From positions 1,256,811 through 1,320,810 of the forward strand of contig NZ_CP132359.1 in assembly GCF_030758975.1 (NCBI RefSeq): 64,000 nt of DNA, read 5' to 3'. Below the pieces are notes generated by a model, which saw only the letters and a list, made by a program, of their open reading frames with translations, searched no databases and was not told the DNA's origin. Positions within the stretch are counted from its first letter, which is position 1; each line of letters opens with the position of its first letter. Shown piece after piece: positions 37,615 through 47,679 of the stretch. Made by a program: the position numbers and the translations under genes. Source of the DNA: Bosea beijingensis. Its GTDB lineage: Bacteria; Pseudomonadota; Alphaproteobacteria; Rhizobiales; Beijerinckiaceae.

Positions 37615-38136
37615 TCACTGCTTTGCCGGCGCGGCAGCGGGAGCAGCACCCGCGCCGCTGCCCGCCTGCCAATGCCCCTGCTTCTTCAGCGCGTCGGCGA
37701 CCTCGCGCGGCATATAGGTTTCGTCATGCTTCGCCAGCACGGAATCCGCCTTGAAGCGCCCAGCGCCCTCGAAGACCCCCTCGGTGACGACGCCCTGCCC
37801 TTCCCGGAAGAGATCGGGCAGCAGGCCGTCATAACCGACCTTGATCGTGCTCTTGCCATCGGTGACCGCGAAGGTGACGCGCTGGCCGCCGTTGCGCTGG
37901 ACCGAGCCGGCCTCGACCAGCCCGCCAAGCCGCATGCGGGTACCAGGCTGCACGCCCTTCTCGGAGATCTCGGTCGGGCCGTAGAAGAAGACGATGGTGT
38001 CGCGCATCGCGAAGAGGACGAGACCGGCCGCGAGGAAGAGCACCGCGCCGCCCGCGGCGATCAGTGTCAGCCTGCGCTGCTTGCGGGTGAAGCGGCGTTT
38101 CACCGGAAGCGGCCGCGTCGGCTGGGCAAGCGTCAT
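37615..38136 (-). CDS. ccmE: Haem chaperone CcmE (CycJ)
   Basis: CcmE carries haem covalently in the periplasm to the CcmF/H lyase. The 173-residue product has an N-terminal anchor (residues 22-44) and an OB-fold domain with the haem-binding His137 in KHDETYMP, including Tyr141. The C-terminus is an Ala/Pro/Gly-rich tail. Its start overlaps the ccmI stop by 4 bases. Confidence 0.96.
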   Translation of the reverse strand: MTLAQPTRPLPVKRRFTRKQRRLTLIAAGGAVLFLAAGLVLFAMRDTIVFFYGPTEISEKGVQPGTRMRLGGLVEAGSVQRNGGQRVTFAVTDGKSTIKVGYDGLLPDLFREGQGVVTEGVFEGAGRFKADSVLAKHDETYMPREVADALKKQGHWQAGSGAGAAPAAAPAKQ

Positions 38137-39236
38137 GGTGCGGCCTCCTTCAAGGCCAATTCATCGGCGAGAGCGTCGATCGCCGCAAGCGCGGCCTTGT
38201 CCTCGGCCAGCCGCTCGCGCGCCGTTTTCAGCGCTTGAAGCGCCGCGGGCTTGTCGCCGAGGACGGTACGGGCCCGGATGAGGCGGCTCCATTCCGGCAA
38301 AGTGCCGCCGCCTGCGCTCAAGCGCTCGGCAAGGCCTTCGACCATCGCCTTGATCGCCTGCTGGCGCTCGGCTTCGGGAAGGGCGGCGACCGCCTTGCGG
38401 CCGGCATCGGCCTGCATCCGCTCCAATCGGGCGCGGACGGCACCGGTCCAGTCGGCATCGGCGGGCGCTTCGGCCAGGAGCTGGTTCAACGCGGCCTGCG
38501 CGCCTTCGCCATCGCCATCCTGCTCCTTGCCGAGAGCGAGATAATAGCGGGCGCGAGGGCTTTTCGGATCGAGCTTGACGGCTTCGGCCAAGGCTTCGCG
38601 GGCCGCGGCGGTAACGACGCCGCCGGCTTCCATGATCCGCGCTTCACCCAGCCCGGCATAGAGATCGGCATCGGGCATTCCGGAACGGACCGCGGCAGCG
38701 AAGGCCTTCGCAGCCTCGTCATAGCGGCCCTGACGGAGATAGATCGGCGCCAGCAGCGACCAGCCCCTGGCATCGTTCGGATTGGCGGCGAGATGCGCTT
38801 CCATGCGCGCCAGCACGATCGCGAAATCCTGCTGCGGGCCGGCCCTCTCCAACCGTGCCGCCAGCGGCTGGTCGGGCTGCCCCGGAGAGCCGTAGATGCC
38901 GTAGATCAGAAGCGCGAGCAGCGGCACGACCGAAAGCATCAAGGCGGAGCTCGCCCGGCGGCGACGCAGCGAAGGCTCTGTCTCGCCGGCAGGGCCGGTT
39001 TCGTCGCCGGCCGCGCGCAGAAGGCGGCGGGCGGCCTCGGTGCGGGCGGCCTGCGCCTCCTCTTCGCCGATCAGCTTGCGGGCGAGATCGCGGTCGATCT
39101 CCTTGAGCTGCGAGCGATAGAGGCTGCGGGCATCCGAAACATCGGCGAAGGCCTGCGCCCGGCCATGGCTGAGCGGCCAGAGCAAGGCGAAAACCGCCGC
39201 TCCCGTCATCGCTGCGAAGATGGCCCAAATCATCAT
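38133..39236 (-). CDS. ccmI: Cytochrome c biogenesis protein CcmI (CycH)
   Basis: CcmI chaperones apocytochrome c to the lyase. The 367-residue product has an N-terminal helix ([19 protein letters not shown]), a cytosolic segment with [16 protein letters not shown] text ([20 protein letters not shown]), a second helix near residue 105 and a periplasmic TPR domain ([20 protein letters not shown]). It is the first gene of the ccmIEFH operon and lies 67 bases after the FeuQ-like kinase gene on the same strand, so read-through from the kinase operon is possible. Confidence 0.93.
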   Translation of the reverse strand: MMIWAIFAAMTGAAVFALLWPLSHGRAQAFADVSDARSLYRSQLKEIDRDLARKLIGEEEAQAARTEAARRLLRAAGDETGPAGETEPSLRRRRASSALMLSVVPLLALLIYGIYGSPGQPDQPLAARLERAGPQQDFAIVLARMEAHLAANPNDARGWSLLAPIYLRQGRYDEAAKAFAAAVRSGMPDADLYAGLGEARIMEAGGVVTAAAREALAEAVKLDPKSPRARYYLALGKEQDGDGEGAQAALNQLLAEAPADADWTGAVRARLERMQADAGRKAVAALPEAERQQAIKAMVEGLAERLSAGGGTLPEWSRLIRARTVLGDKPAALQALKTARERLAEDKAALAAIDALADELALKEAAP

Positions 39237-39303
39237 GCGGCGTTCTTAGAGTATCGTCCGTCCGGGTTCATGGTGACAAAGGGTCACGCGGCAAAGAATT
39301 CGT

Positions 39304-40683
39304 CTAAACCGAAGGCAGCTCCAGCCGCGCCCGCAACCCGCCCAATGGCGAGCGATGCAAGGTCAGGCCGCCACCATAGAGCTTGGCGATGTCGACGACG
39401 ATGGAGAGGCCAAGCCCCGAGCCCGGCGTGGTCTCGTCGAGCCGGCGTCCGCGCTTGAGGACCTCGGCCATCGCCCCCTCCGGCAGGCCGGGGCCATCAT
39501 CATCGATCAGGAGGGCGATCCGCTCGGTATCGGCTGCCTTCTCGCTGGCAAGCGAAACTTCGACGGTCGAGGACGCCCATTTAAAGGCGTTGTCGAGGAG
39601 ATTGCCGAGCATCTCTTCCAGATCCTGCTTCTCGCCGCGGAAGCGCAGGTTGGGCGGGATCGCATGCGACCCGGAGATGCCCCTGCCCTGCGAAATCTTG
39701 GTGAAGGTGCGCAGCAGCGCGTCGAGCGACGGCGCGATCTCGGTCACGCCGCCGAGCGCCCCGGAGAGTGCAGCCGCCCGGGCGCGGTCGAGATAATACT
39801 GGACCTGATCGCGCATGATCGCGGCCTGGGCACGGACGGTCTGGGGCAACTGGCCGTCGCCGCTCGTGCCGGCCTCGTTCATCATCACGCTGAGCGGGGT
39901 CTTGAGCGCATGCGCGAGGTTGCCCACCTGGGTGCGGGCGCGATCGAGGATTTCGTGATTAGCGTCGATGAGCTGGTTGAGCTCGCTGGCGAGCGGCGCG
40001 AGATCGGGCGGATACTGCCCGACGATCCGCGGGTTTTCGCCCGTCCGCACAGCCCCAACGGCAGAGCGCAGACGCACCAGCGGGCGCAGGCCGAAGCGGA
40101 CCTGCACGAGCGTCGAAGCGACCAGGGCAATGCCGAGCAGGACGAAGGTCATCGCCAGCGCGAAGCGGAAATCCTGGATATCGCCCTCGATCTCGTCGGC
40201 CGGAGCCGCGACGGCGACGGTGAAGCGCCCGTCCTCGCCGACATCGATCTCGCGCTCCAGCACACGCAGGCGGCGATCGTCCGGGCCGGAGACATAGCTT
40301 TCGCGCAGACCGCGACTATTGGGCGCGATCGACTGGTCGAGAAGCTTGGGGAGTTGCCCGCCGACCAGCGAGCGCGAGGCGCGCACATTCGGCCGCTCGC
40401 CGTCGAGCCTGGTGATCTGCCAGTACCAGCCGGTCAGCGGCAGGTCGAATCGCGGCTCGCCGAGGTCGCCGATGGTCTGGCGCTCGGTCTCGGGCGGCGC
40501 GGCGAGATCGGCGACCAGTTGCTTGATATAGACCGAGAGCCGCTCGTCGAAGCCGCGCTCGGCCGAGCGGCGATAGAAGGTGGTGAGACCGACGCCGGCC
40601 AGCACCAGGATCGTGACGCAGCAGACGGCGGCCGAGAAGAACAGCCGCGTTCCCAGCGAATAGCGATGGGATTTGAGCGGCAT
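39304..40683 (-). CDS. FeuQ/PhoQ-like sensor histidine kinase
   Basis: The 459-residue kinase has a helix near 15-35, a periplasmic sensor, a second helix (FALAMTFVLLGIALVAS), a HAMP segment, the H-box NLAHALKTPLSVMMNEA and an ATPase with LGNLLDNAFKWA, DDDGPGLP and GSGLGLSIVVD. The H-box and the neighbour resemble rhizobial FeuQ, an osmosensory kinase controlling cyclic glucan export in Sinorhizobium meliloti. Its regulator gene ends 9 bases upstream. Orthology to FeuQ is likely but not shown here. Confidence 0.85.
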   Translation of the reverse strand: MPLKSHRYSLGTRLFFSAAVCCVTILVLAGVGLTTFYRRSAERGFDERLSVYIKQLVADLAAPPETERQTIGDLGEPRFDLPLTGWYWQITRLDGERPNVRASRSLVGGQLPKLLDQSIAPNSRGLRESYVSGPDDRRLRVLEREIDVGEDGRFTVAVAAPADEIEGDIQDFRFALAMTFVLLGIALVASTLVQVRFGLRPLVRLRSAVGAVRTGENPRIVGQYPPDLAPLASELNQLIDANHEILDRARTQVGNLAHALKTPLSVMMNEAGTSGDGQLPQTVRAQAAIMRDQVQYYLDRARAAALSGALGGVTEIAPSLDALLRTFTKISQGRGISGSHAIPPNLRFRGEKQDLEEMLGNLLDNAFKWASSTVEVSLASEKAADTERIALLIDDDGPGLPEGAMAEVLKRGRRLDETTPGSGLGLSIVVDIAKLYGGGLTLHRSPLGGLRARLELPSV

Positions 40684-40692
40684 CGCCCGCGA

Positions 40693-41361
40693 TCAGACCT
40701 TTTCCGGAGCGGCGGCGATATAGCCGAGCCCCCGGACAGTCTCGATGACATCGACGCCGAGCTTCTTGCGCAAGCGGCCGACGAAGACCTCGATCGTGTT
40801 CGAATCGCGGTCGAAGTCCTGATCGTAGAGATGCTCGACCAGCTCGGTCCGCGACACCACCCGGCCCTGATGATGCATCAGGTACGAAAGCAGGCGGTAT
40901 TCGTGCGAAGTGAGCTTCACCGGATTGCCGTCGACGACGACGCGGCTCGCGCGCGTGTCGAGCCGGACGGGACCGCAGACCAGCTCCGACGTGGCATGAC
41001 CTGCGGCGCGGCGCAGCAACGCCCGGACGCGCGCCAGCAATTCCTCGATATGGAAGGGCTTCACGACATAGTCGTCGGCGCCGGCATCGAAGCCCGAGAC
41101 CTTGTCGCTCCAGCGATCACGGGCGGTCAGGATCAGCACCGGCATGGTCTTGCCGGCGCGGCGCCAGCCCTGCAGGACGGCGACGCCGTCGACCTTGGGC
41201 AGGCCGAGATCGAGAATCACCGCGTCATAGGGCTCGGCTTCGCCAAGATAGAGGCCTTCCTCGCCGTCAAAAGCCTTGTCGACGGCGTAGCCGGCATTCT
41301 CCAGCGCGGTCACGATCTGGCGGTTGAGGTCCTTGTCGTCCTCGACGACGAGCAATCTCAC
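40693..41361 (-). CDS. FeuP/PhoP-like response regulator
   Basis: The 222-residue OmpR-type regulator has acidic residues EDD at 7-9, phosphoacceptor Asp51 in AVILDLGLPKVDG, Lys in VKPFHIEELLARV, and the winged helix LYDQDFDRDSNTIEVFVGRL with a GLGY ending. It is followed by its kinase gene. Upstream, with a 38-base gap, is the small secreted PepSY-like gene. Confidence 0.93.
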   Translation of the reverse strand: MRLLVVEDDKDLNRQIVTALENAGYAVDKAFDGEEGLYLGEAEPYDAVILDLGLPKVDGVAVLQGWRRAGKTMPVLILTARDRWSDKVSGFDAGADDYVVKPFHIEELLARVRALLRRAAGHATSELVCGPVRLDTRASRVVVDGNPVKLTSHEYRLLSYLMHHQGRVVSRTELVEHLYDQDFDRDSNTIEVFVGRLRKKLGVDVIETVRGLGYIAAAPEKV

Positions 41362-41399
41362 GGTAGGGTCGCTCCAGTTGGGTGGCGCTGCGACGGTTG

Positions 41400-41723
41400 T
41401 CAGCGGATGGTGGCGATCTTGCCGGATTGTCCTTCCAGCGTCACCCTCGCGACGCGGCCGTCACGCTTCAACGTCGTGACCACATAGACGAAATCCTCGC
41501 CCTGGCGACACAGCCTGATGCGGACGACCTCGCCCGGCGCGGCATGGCGGGCATGGCGCGAGGCCTCGGCCGGCTGCATCACGCGCCCTTCGGCCACGGC
41601 GTCGCGCGTCTCTTCGGAGGACAGGCAGGAGATCGGCGTCGCATCGTCGACCCGAACGATCGGCATCGGCGAAGCGGCGATGAGCGCAAAAGCAAGGATC
41701 GGTTCGACCAGCATCGTCGACAT
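41400..41723 (-). CDS. Small secreted PepSY-like protein upstream of FeuPQ-like genes
   Basis: The 107-residue product has a signal-like N-terminus (LVEPILAFALIAASPM), a pair of Cys (SCLSSEE and LCRQGED), and a C-terminal half that follows the PepSY pattern: GEVVRIRLCRQGEDFVYVV, then DGRVARVTLEGQSGKIATIR. It is the first gene of the set leading to the response regulator and kinase. In S. meliloti a small periplasmic protein, FeuN, inhibits FeuQ and is encoded next to feuPQ; this gene may play a similar role. That is inference. Confidence 0.75.
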   Translation of the reverse strand: MSTMLVEPILAFALIAASPMPIVRVDDATPISCLSSEETRDAVAEGRVMQPAEASRHARHAAPGEVVRIRLCRQGEDFVYVVTTLKRDGRVARVTLEGQSGKIATIR

Positions 41724-41785
41724 GGCTAAGCCCGTCCGCGTGAATGCGCCATGAATGCATCGCCTCGTTCACAAGTTACAGTAGA

Positions 41786-44700
41786 TCAGCGCACGGGAAT
41801 CCGTCCATGCCATTCGCGACCACGCCCGACCGTCGCGCTGAGCTGGTGGAGCGAGAGCCCGATTTCCCGTTGCTGCGCGCCGAAATCGGCGAGTTCCTGC
41901 GCGGCCGGATAGGTCCAGGCGGACGTGTTCACGATTTCGGTACGCAAAGGCGTCTCGCCGTCGAGAATGCCGATTTCGTAGCGCTCGCTCTCCTCTCCAA
42001 GCGGCACCTCCACCAGTTCCCAGGAATCACCGTCGATGCGTGTCCGCCTCAGCCAGTTCAAGGCAATGCCGTCCCCGGTGCGCATCGCCTTGGGCCTGAC
42101 CGGAGACAGCGGAAAGAGCGCCTCGCCGCTCACTGACGTTTCGAACTCGGCCATCGTCGCATCGCCGACATCGTCGCGGGCCGGACCGACGCGATAGCGC
42201 TGCGTCCGGCCGAGATCGGCGAGATCGCTCGTCAGCGAAACGGCGGCTCCGTCCAGTACCACCACGCGAGCTCCCGCCGGCAGAAGGCGGCCTGCCGCAG
42301 CCTCGCTGCCACCGATGCCGCGAATCAGGCCGGACAAGCGGAAGCGCTGCGGCCCGATCAGCTCGACCTGCGGAGCCGTGACGATTTCGACGGTGCCGTC
42401 CGCTCCTACGAGAGCGAGCGCATTCGCGCCTGACAGCGCAGCCTCCGGAGAGACGGAAGACAGCACTCCGCCGCGAAGCCTGATTTCCAGCACGGCACGC
42501 CGGTCCGTCCGCCAGAGTGGTCCCGGCGGCAGAGCGGTCAGGGTCTCGCCAACGATCGAAGGCGCCTCGACGAAGTTGTCGAGTGCGAACAAACCGGACT
42601 CGTCGGCGCGCCAGACCGCAAGGCTGCCCGGCCAGGGAGCCGCAAACGCCGCGAGCGACAACAAGGGCGGCGGCTGCACGGTGATGATCGGCAAAGCCAG
42701 CGGCACGGCCAGCGGGCGCCCGGGCAAGGCAGGCGGGTTTCGCGGCGGGCGCGTGCCGCCGCTCGTTCCCGTCGTCACGTATATCGCCGGCTCGACGGCA
42801 CGCGCGCTGACCTTCCGCGTTGGACCGTCGGCAATGCGGGTGACGCGGAACAGGCGGTTGCCGGCCTCGGTCGGGACGGACAGGACATCGCCGGGCTCGA
42901 TCGCGATGCAGCGCGGCGACAGTTCGCATTCCAGGGTTTCGCGCCCGGCCCAGGCCTCCTGCAGCCGCTGATCGGCGAGGCGTCGCCCTTCGGCGGAGCG
43001 TGTCACGATCGCGGTCTCGACCGCAACCTCGCGCCGGGCCGCTCCGGCCAGCCGGCGCGAGCGCGCGGCGGCGCTGCGATAATCGGCCTCGCTGTCGCTG
43101 AAGCCGAGACGCAGTTCGAGCGGCAGCTCCGTCTCCTGGCTGCGCCGCAGCGTGAACGGCTCGCCATCGCGATCGGCAACGAGGTCGTCGGTGCCGAGAA
43201 GGCGCGAAACCTTGCCGCCCCTGCCCTCGAAACGCAGCGCGCCAGCGCTCATGACCGCATCGAAGCCGAAGCTCTGGGCCAGCGGCTCCAGCGCCTGCCT
43301 GGCCGAAAGCGGACGGTCCAGCACATAGCCGTCGACGAAACCATCGACGACGATCCGATCCGCCGGCGGCAGGCCGAATTCCGCGAGCAAGCTCTCGACG
43401 AGCCGATCGACGGGCGTGCCTTCGAGGCGGCCGTTCAGCCAGTGACCGGTTTCGAAATTCGCGCCGTCGGCCCAGATGCCGGAGAGATCCGGAAAAGCCG
43501 GGAAAGGGCGCGCATCCCAGTTCCAGACAAAAATCCTGTCGGGATCGACCATGCGGATGCCGCTGACCGGATGGACCGGATTGCGCGCGGCGTCGAAGCC
43601 TGCCCGCGCTGGATCGAAGCCGGAGACGATCGCCTCCAGCGCCCGCGCCTGCACGAGGTCGTCGCGCGCGCCGCTCGAAAACGGCGGGTAGCCGCCCTCG
43701 TCCGATTTCGGATCGGGGAACATGTTGGGCGCATTGGCGCCCTTGTCGACCGCCGGCACGCCGATCTCGGTCAGCCAGATCGGCTTGCCGCCCGGCACGA
43801 ACGGGGTCGCCGTCGTCTCGATGCCGCCGGCGCGGCGGATATGGACCTGGTTCCACCAGCCCCACAGGTCCTTGGGCCGGAAGATCCACGGCTTGCCATA
43901 GGCGCCGTCCGTGATCGGCTGGCGTAGCTGCGCAGCCCGGCCGGCCTCGTCGGCATAATACCAGTCATAGGCTTCGCCGGCGGTCAGGCGCTGGCGCAGA
44001 TAGGCGAGATCGGCCGGGCCGCGCGCGATCGCCGCATCGGCGTGGCTGCCGGAATCGCGCCAGTCCGACAGGGGCGGATAGAAATCGATGCCGATAGCGC
44101 CGACGGCCGGCGACGCCCAGAGCGGATCGAGCGGGAAATCGATGATGTCGCCATCGTCGCGGACATCCGCGCCGTATTCGGTCCAGTCGGCGGCATAGGT
44201 TGCCACCGTGTCCGGCAACATCGCCTTGACGTCCTCAGCAATCGCGACGAGCTGGTCGACCATCGGATAGCCGGATACGCCGCGCAGATGCGTCAGCCCG
44301 ACCATCTCGGAGCCGATGACGAAACCCTCCACACCTCCGGCCGCCTGCGCCAGCGCGGCGCAATGCATCACGAGACGCCGATAGGACCATTCGTCCGGCT
44401 TGGCGCAGACGACCGATGTGCCAGCCACGGCCATGTCGGCCGGAGCGACCGCTCCCACGAAAGCTGCGACCTGCGCCGTAACCGCCGCGCTGCCTTCCGG
44501 GCTTCCCGGCTCGCCCGGTGCCGGATCGCAGGTGATGCGGCCACGCCAGGGATAGCGCGGCTGGCTCGCCGCGCCCGAGTAAGGATCCGGCAGGGCGTTT
44601 CCGGCCGGGATATCCATCATCAGGAAGGGGTAGAGCACGACCTCCAAACCATAAGCGAAGCGGAGGCGCCGGATCAGCGCGACGATGCTCTCGTCCGAGG

Positions 44701-45709
44701 GCGTGCCGCCGAAAGCAGGCCGCCCGTCGACCTGACTGACGACGCGGGCCGATGACCGCGTCAGCCCGGCCACCGACCATTGCGCTCCGGCCGTGGGCTT
44801 GTGCGACAGCTCGATCCGGGGCGCGACCGTGCAGGCCCCGGCGCGCAGGTCATCCCCGAACCAGGAGACGACCAGCGAGACACGGCGCAGGTTCGGGCAG
44901 AGCGCCGTGAGATAGCGCAGCGCCGTCTCGGCATCGTTCCCGCTATAGAGCTGGTGGCGCGTCAGGCTTTCGGTCACGCCGGGCTCGGGCTCATGGCTGA
45001 CCGGGCGCAGGTCATAGACGAACTCGCCGGCGCCCGGCGTCAGCGCCATCGCGCGGATCATGCCACCCAGCCCGTCAACGGCGCGCACGACCTCGAAATC
45101 GAATTGCGGCACTCGGTTGCCGTAGTCCGCCAGCGGAAAGCGCTCGAACACGACATAGGCGAGCCCGCGATAGGCCGGGGCCTCACCCGCCTCCTTCGCC
45201 GCGATCAGCGGATCGGGCTCCTGCGTCTCGTAGCCGTGATGCACGCGCATCTGCACGGTCTGGACATCGAGCTCGCGCCCATCGACCCAGATCCGCCGGA
45301 TGAACGCGACCGGCCCTTCGCACAGCCCGATCGCGAGGTTGGCATGGTAGCTATAGGTGGTCTCGAAGGTTTTCTTGGCGCGGCTGCCGCCCTTGCCGCC
45401 GCTCTTGGTGCGCGTGATCGAGACCGTGACCTCCTCCTCGAAACGCGTCGCCCAGATCAATTGGCCGCCAAGTCGCGCCCGGCCGTAGAGGCGCGGGATC
45501 GCGGCGCCCTCTGTCGCGGCGAGGCCGTTGACCTCCTTCAGGCGCGGACCGTCGACGATCCTGTTCCCGCCGCCGGAATTGCCGAGCCAGGCCTGATCGA
45601 TGCTGGCGCCGGCAAGCCCGCCGAGCGCCTGACCGATGACGCCGCCGACCGGCCCGCCCAGAGCCGATCCGAGGGCGGCGCCGGCAACCTGCAGAAGAAG
45701 CGTCGCCAT
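41786..45709 (-). CDS. GTA gp15: tail fibre/host-specificity protein (TIM-barrel domain)
   Basis: At 1307 residues this matches the largest RcGTA protein, gp15 (about 1300). It has a glycine-rich N-terminal membrane-like run (VAGAALGSALGGPVGGVIGQA), the GTA TIM-barrel-like domain (MVGLTHLRGVSG, TYAADWTEYG, WLTEIGVPAVDKG) and a C-terminal phage-tail domain. It forms the megatron/baseplate spike that contacts the recipient surface. ATG 45709 overlaps the stop of the g14 gene by one base; the open frame extends 17 codons further. It is the last gene of the GTA run, followed 62 bases later by the PepSY-like gene. Confidence 0.93.
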   Translation of the reverse strand: MATLLLQVAGAALGSALGGPVGGVIGQALGGLAGASIDQAWLGNSGGGNRIVDGPRLKEVNGLAATEGAAIPRLYGRARLGGQLIWATRFEEEVTVSITRTKSGGKGGSRAKKTFETTYSYHANLAIGLCEGPVAFIRRIWVDGRELDVQTVQMRVHHGYETQEPDPLIAAKEAGEAPAYRGLAYVVFERFPLADYGNRVPQFDFEVVRAVDGLGGMIRAMALTPGAGEFVYDLRPVSHEPEPGVTESLTRHQLYSGNDAETALRYLTALCPNLRRVSLVVSWFGDDLRAGACTVAPRIELSHKPTAGAQWSVAGLTRSSARVVSQVDGRPAFGGTPSDESIVALIRRLRFAYGLEVVLYPFLMMDIPAGNALPDPYSGAASQPRYPWRGRITCDPAPGEPGSPEGSAAVTAQVAAFVGAVAPADMAVAGTSVVCAKPDEWSYRRLVMHCAALAQAAGGVEGFVIGSEMVGLTHLRGVSGYPMVDQLVAIAEDVKAMLPDTVATYAADWTEYGADVRDDGDIIDFPLDPLWASPAVGAIGIDFYPPLSDWRDSGSHADAAIARGPADLAYLRQRLTAGEAYDWYYADEAGRAAQLRQPITDGAYGKPWIFRPKDLWGWWNQVHIRRAGGIETTATPFVPGGKPIWLTEIGVPAVDKGANAPNMFPDPKSDEGGYPPFSSGARDDLVQARALEAIVSGFDPARAGFDAARNPVHPVSGIRMVDPDRIFVWNWDARPFPAFPDLSGIWADGANFETGHWLNGRLEGTPVDRLVESLLAEFGLPPADRIVVDGFVDGYVLDRPLSARQALEPLAQSFGFDAVMSAGALRFEGRGGKVSRLLGTDDLVADRDGEPFTLRRSQETELPLELRLGFSDSEADYRSAAARSRRLAGAARREVAVETAIVTRSAEGRRLADQRLQEAWAGRETLECELSPRCIAIEPGDVLSVPTEAGNRLFRVTRIADGPTRKVSARAVEPAIYVTTGTSGGTRPPRNPPALPGRPLAVPLALPIITVQPPPLLSLAAFAAPWPGSLAVWRADESGLFALDNFVEAPSIVGETLTALPPGPLWRTDRRAVLEIRLRGGVLSSVSPEAALSGANALALVGADGTVEIVTAPQVELIGPQRFRLSGLIRGIGGSEAAAGRLLPAGARVVVLDGAAVSLTSDLADLGRTQRYRVGPARDDVGDATMAEFETSVSGEALFPLSPVRPKAMRTGDGIALNWLRRTRIDGDSWELVEVPLGEESERYEIGILDGETPLRTEIVNTSAWTYPAAQELADFGAQQREIGLSLHQLSATVGRGREWHGRIPVR

Positions 45710-46140
45710 CAGTCCGTTACTCCGGGAAAGGAAAAGGCATGACTGAGATGGCGCCGCCACCAGGGCGTGAAAGCGACCTCGGCGACCGCCGCGCCGTCAT
45801 GGGCATGGATGATGCTGTCCGCCGTCGCGAGGATGGCGCAGTGCTTCGCCGGCAGATGCTCCCGCCAGCGGAAGAGCAGCACGTCGCCGGCTTGCGCCTC
45901 CGACATCAGGATCGGCCGCAGATGCCGTGTGGCAGCCAGGGCGAGCGTCTCCTGCCGCAGGCTTTCGGCCCAACTCGGCGAATAGGGCGGCGGCTGTTCG
46001 GGCTCGGCCCCGCAGAGATCGCGCCAGACCCCGCGCACCAACCCGAGGCAGTCGCAGCCGATGCCGCATAACGAAGCCTGGTGATGATAGGGCGTGCCGA
46101 GCCAGAGCCGCGCGGCATCGACGATTTCCGCGCGCCTCAT
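45709..46140 (-). CDS. GTA gp14: NlpC/P60 cell-wall peptidase
   Basis: The 143-residue product has the NlpC/P60 fold: GTPYHHQASLCGIGCDCLGLV with the catalytic cysteine in CDCLG, then AKHCAIL with the catalytic histidine. In RcGTA the homologue sits at the tail tip and is thought to cut peptidoglycan of the recipient or to help injection. It lies between g13, with which it overlaps by 4 bases, and g15. Confidence 0.93.
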   Translation of the reverse strand: MRRAEIVDAARLWLGTPYHHQASLCGIGCDCLGLVRGVWRDLCGAEPEQPPPYSPSWAESLRQETLALAATRHLRPILMSEAQAGDVLLFRWREHLPAKHCAILATADSIIHAHDGAAVAEVAFTPWWRRHLSHAFSFPGVTD

Positions 46141-47018
46141 CGGAACAGGCTCCCGCCATCGAGTGTCCCGTCGCCGGGGCGGACGCCGCCGATGATGAAA
46201 TCGCTCGTCGGCATATGCGGGAAGCCTCGGAAATTGACGCCGTTGCCGAATTTGGCGCGACAGGTCGCGAAGCTCTTGTCGCAGCCCGGCGTGACCCGGA
46301 AGCCGTCGCCCGGGGCGATCGGCGCAGCCGGCGCCTGCCAGAGCTGGAACAGCGCCTGCGCGCCTTCACCACCATGCCGCTTCACCTCGGTGGCGAAGCC
46401 GGCATTGGCGCCGCTGGTGAAGATCAATCGGCCGCCGGTAAAATGACCATCGGCATAGGAGCCCATGCCTTCGGCCGAGAGCGACAGGCGGCCATCGCTT
46501 TCGGCGACATCGGCCTCCACCGCGACGAGCGCGACGCCGCAGCGGGCATCGCCCAGATCGGCGGAGCAGGAGCGCATGTAGAGCCGGCCCCGCTCCTCGT
46601 CGAACGCCTTGGCGAAGCTGCGGATTTCGGCCGTGAAGCTCGCTGCCCCGCGCTTGATCTCGCCGACGAAACCCTCCTCGAGCAGCGTCCGCTGGCTCGG
46701 ATCGACCCAGTTGACCAGCCAGACGCGGACGCGCGCATCGTCATAGAGCCCGCGCGCCAGATCGGCCTCGTTCAGGCCGAAGGCAGCGAAGGCGCCGGCG
46801 ACCTCGCCGCCTCCAATGGCGAAGCCGAGCTCCGCCGCGCTTTCCGCTGCTTCGAGGCCGGTCGTCGCAGCGAAATCGATGCCATCGAAGGAGAGCTTGC
46901 GATCGTGATCCGTGAAACCGAGCATGAGCCCGTCGCGGCGCGTCAGGCTCCAGCAATGGCAGAGCGTCGTCGCAGCCGTCTCGATATGGGCGGCGAGACC
47001 GGAAGGAATGTCACGCAT
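46137..47018 (-). CDS. GTA gp13: DUF2163 tail protein
   Basis: The 293-residue product matches the DUF2163 / phage BR0599 family of baseplate hub proteins, with LCHCWSLTRRDG and GFTDHDRKLSFDG near the N-terminus and a Cys-rich C-terminal part (GCDKSFATCRAKFGNGVNF). ATG 47018 is chosen because it starts after the g12 stop; the open frame extends 29 codons further. It overlaps g14 by 4 bases. Confidence 0.93.
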   Translation of the reverse strand: MRDIPSGLAAHIETAATTLCHCWSLTRRDGLMLGFTDHDRKLSFDGIDFAATTGLEAAESAAELGFAIGGGEVAGAFAAFGLNEADLARGLYDDARVRVWLVNWVDPSQRTLLEEGFVGEIKRGAASFTAEIRSFAKAFDEERGRLYMRSCSADLGDARCGVALVAVEADVAESDGRLSLSAEGMGSYADGHFTGGRLIFTSGANAGFATEVKRHGGEGAQALFQLWQAPAAPIAPGDGFRVTPGCDKSFATCRAKFGNGVNFRGFPHMPTSDFIIGGVRPGDGTLDGGSLFR

Positions 47019-47028
47019 GGGGCAGGCC

Positions 47029-47667
47029 TCAGGGGATGATCTCGACCACGGGGACGCGCGGGATCTCGCCCGCCGCGAAGGCGGAGAGATCGACCTCGAT
47101 CGCATCGGTGTCGAAGCGGACGGGCACGTCGAAGGCGAAGCCGGCAGTCAAGACGGCTGCCGGCGGCGGGATCGAACCGGCGGCGAAGGTCACTTGCCCG
47201 GTCGAGAGATTGCAGGAGAAGGCGCCGCTGGCCATTTCAACGCCGTCCATGGCAATCTTGACCGTGCCGTCGCAGGGCTTGGTGATCTCGCGGCTGTAGA
47301 GGGATGCGCCCGTTCCGTAGGCCTTGCAGAGCTGGAAGACGGCGGCGACGCCATCACCGACCCCGATGACCTGGTCGGTCGCGGCCGGCTGCTGCGAAGG
47401 TGGGCAGCTCTTCCAGTCGAGCTGGTCGCGCCAGCGGAACCCGTAAAGCCGTCCGCGGCGCTCCTCGAAGAAGCTCACGACCGCGGCCAGGGCGTCGAGG
47501 TTGCGGATCCCGAGCCCGGCCTCGTAGCGGCGGCGCGAATGCGCCCAGCGGCTGTTGCGCACCTCCCGCCCGGAGGCGAGCGTCACGATCTGGGTCTGGC
47601 GCTCCGGCCCGCCCCGTGCGCCCCGCGCGACATCGAGCGGAAATCGGACCTCATGGAAATCCGGCAT
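47029..47667 (-). CDS. GTA gp12: DUF2460 distal tail protein
   Basis: The 212-residue product matches DUF2460, the GTA distal tail protein: FHEVRFPLDVARGARGG, then RNLDALAAVVSFFEERRG with YGFRWRD, and a C-terminal FDVPVRFDTD. A very strong GGGAGGGGAGAA site precedes the ATG. It lies between the tape measure gene and g13. Confidence 0.94.
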   Translation of the reverse strand: MPDFHEVRFPLDVARGARGGPERQTQIVTLASGREVRNSRWAHSRRRYEAGLGIRNLDALAAVVSFFEERRGRLYGFRWRDQLDWKSCPPSQQPAATDQVIGVGDGVAAVFQLCKAYGTGASLYSREITKPCDGTVKIAMDGVEMASGAFSCNLSTGQVTFAAGSIPPPAAVLTAGFAFDVPVRFDTDAIEVDLSAFAAGEIPRVPVVEIIP

Positions 47668-47679
47668 TTCTCCCCTCCC

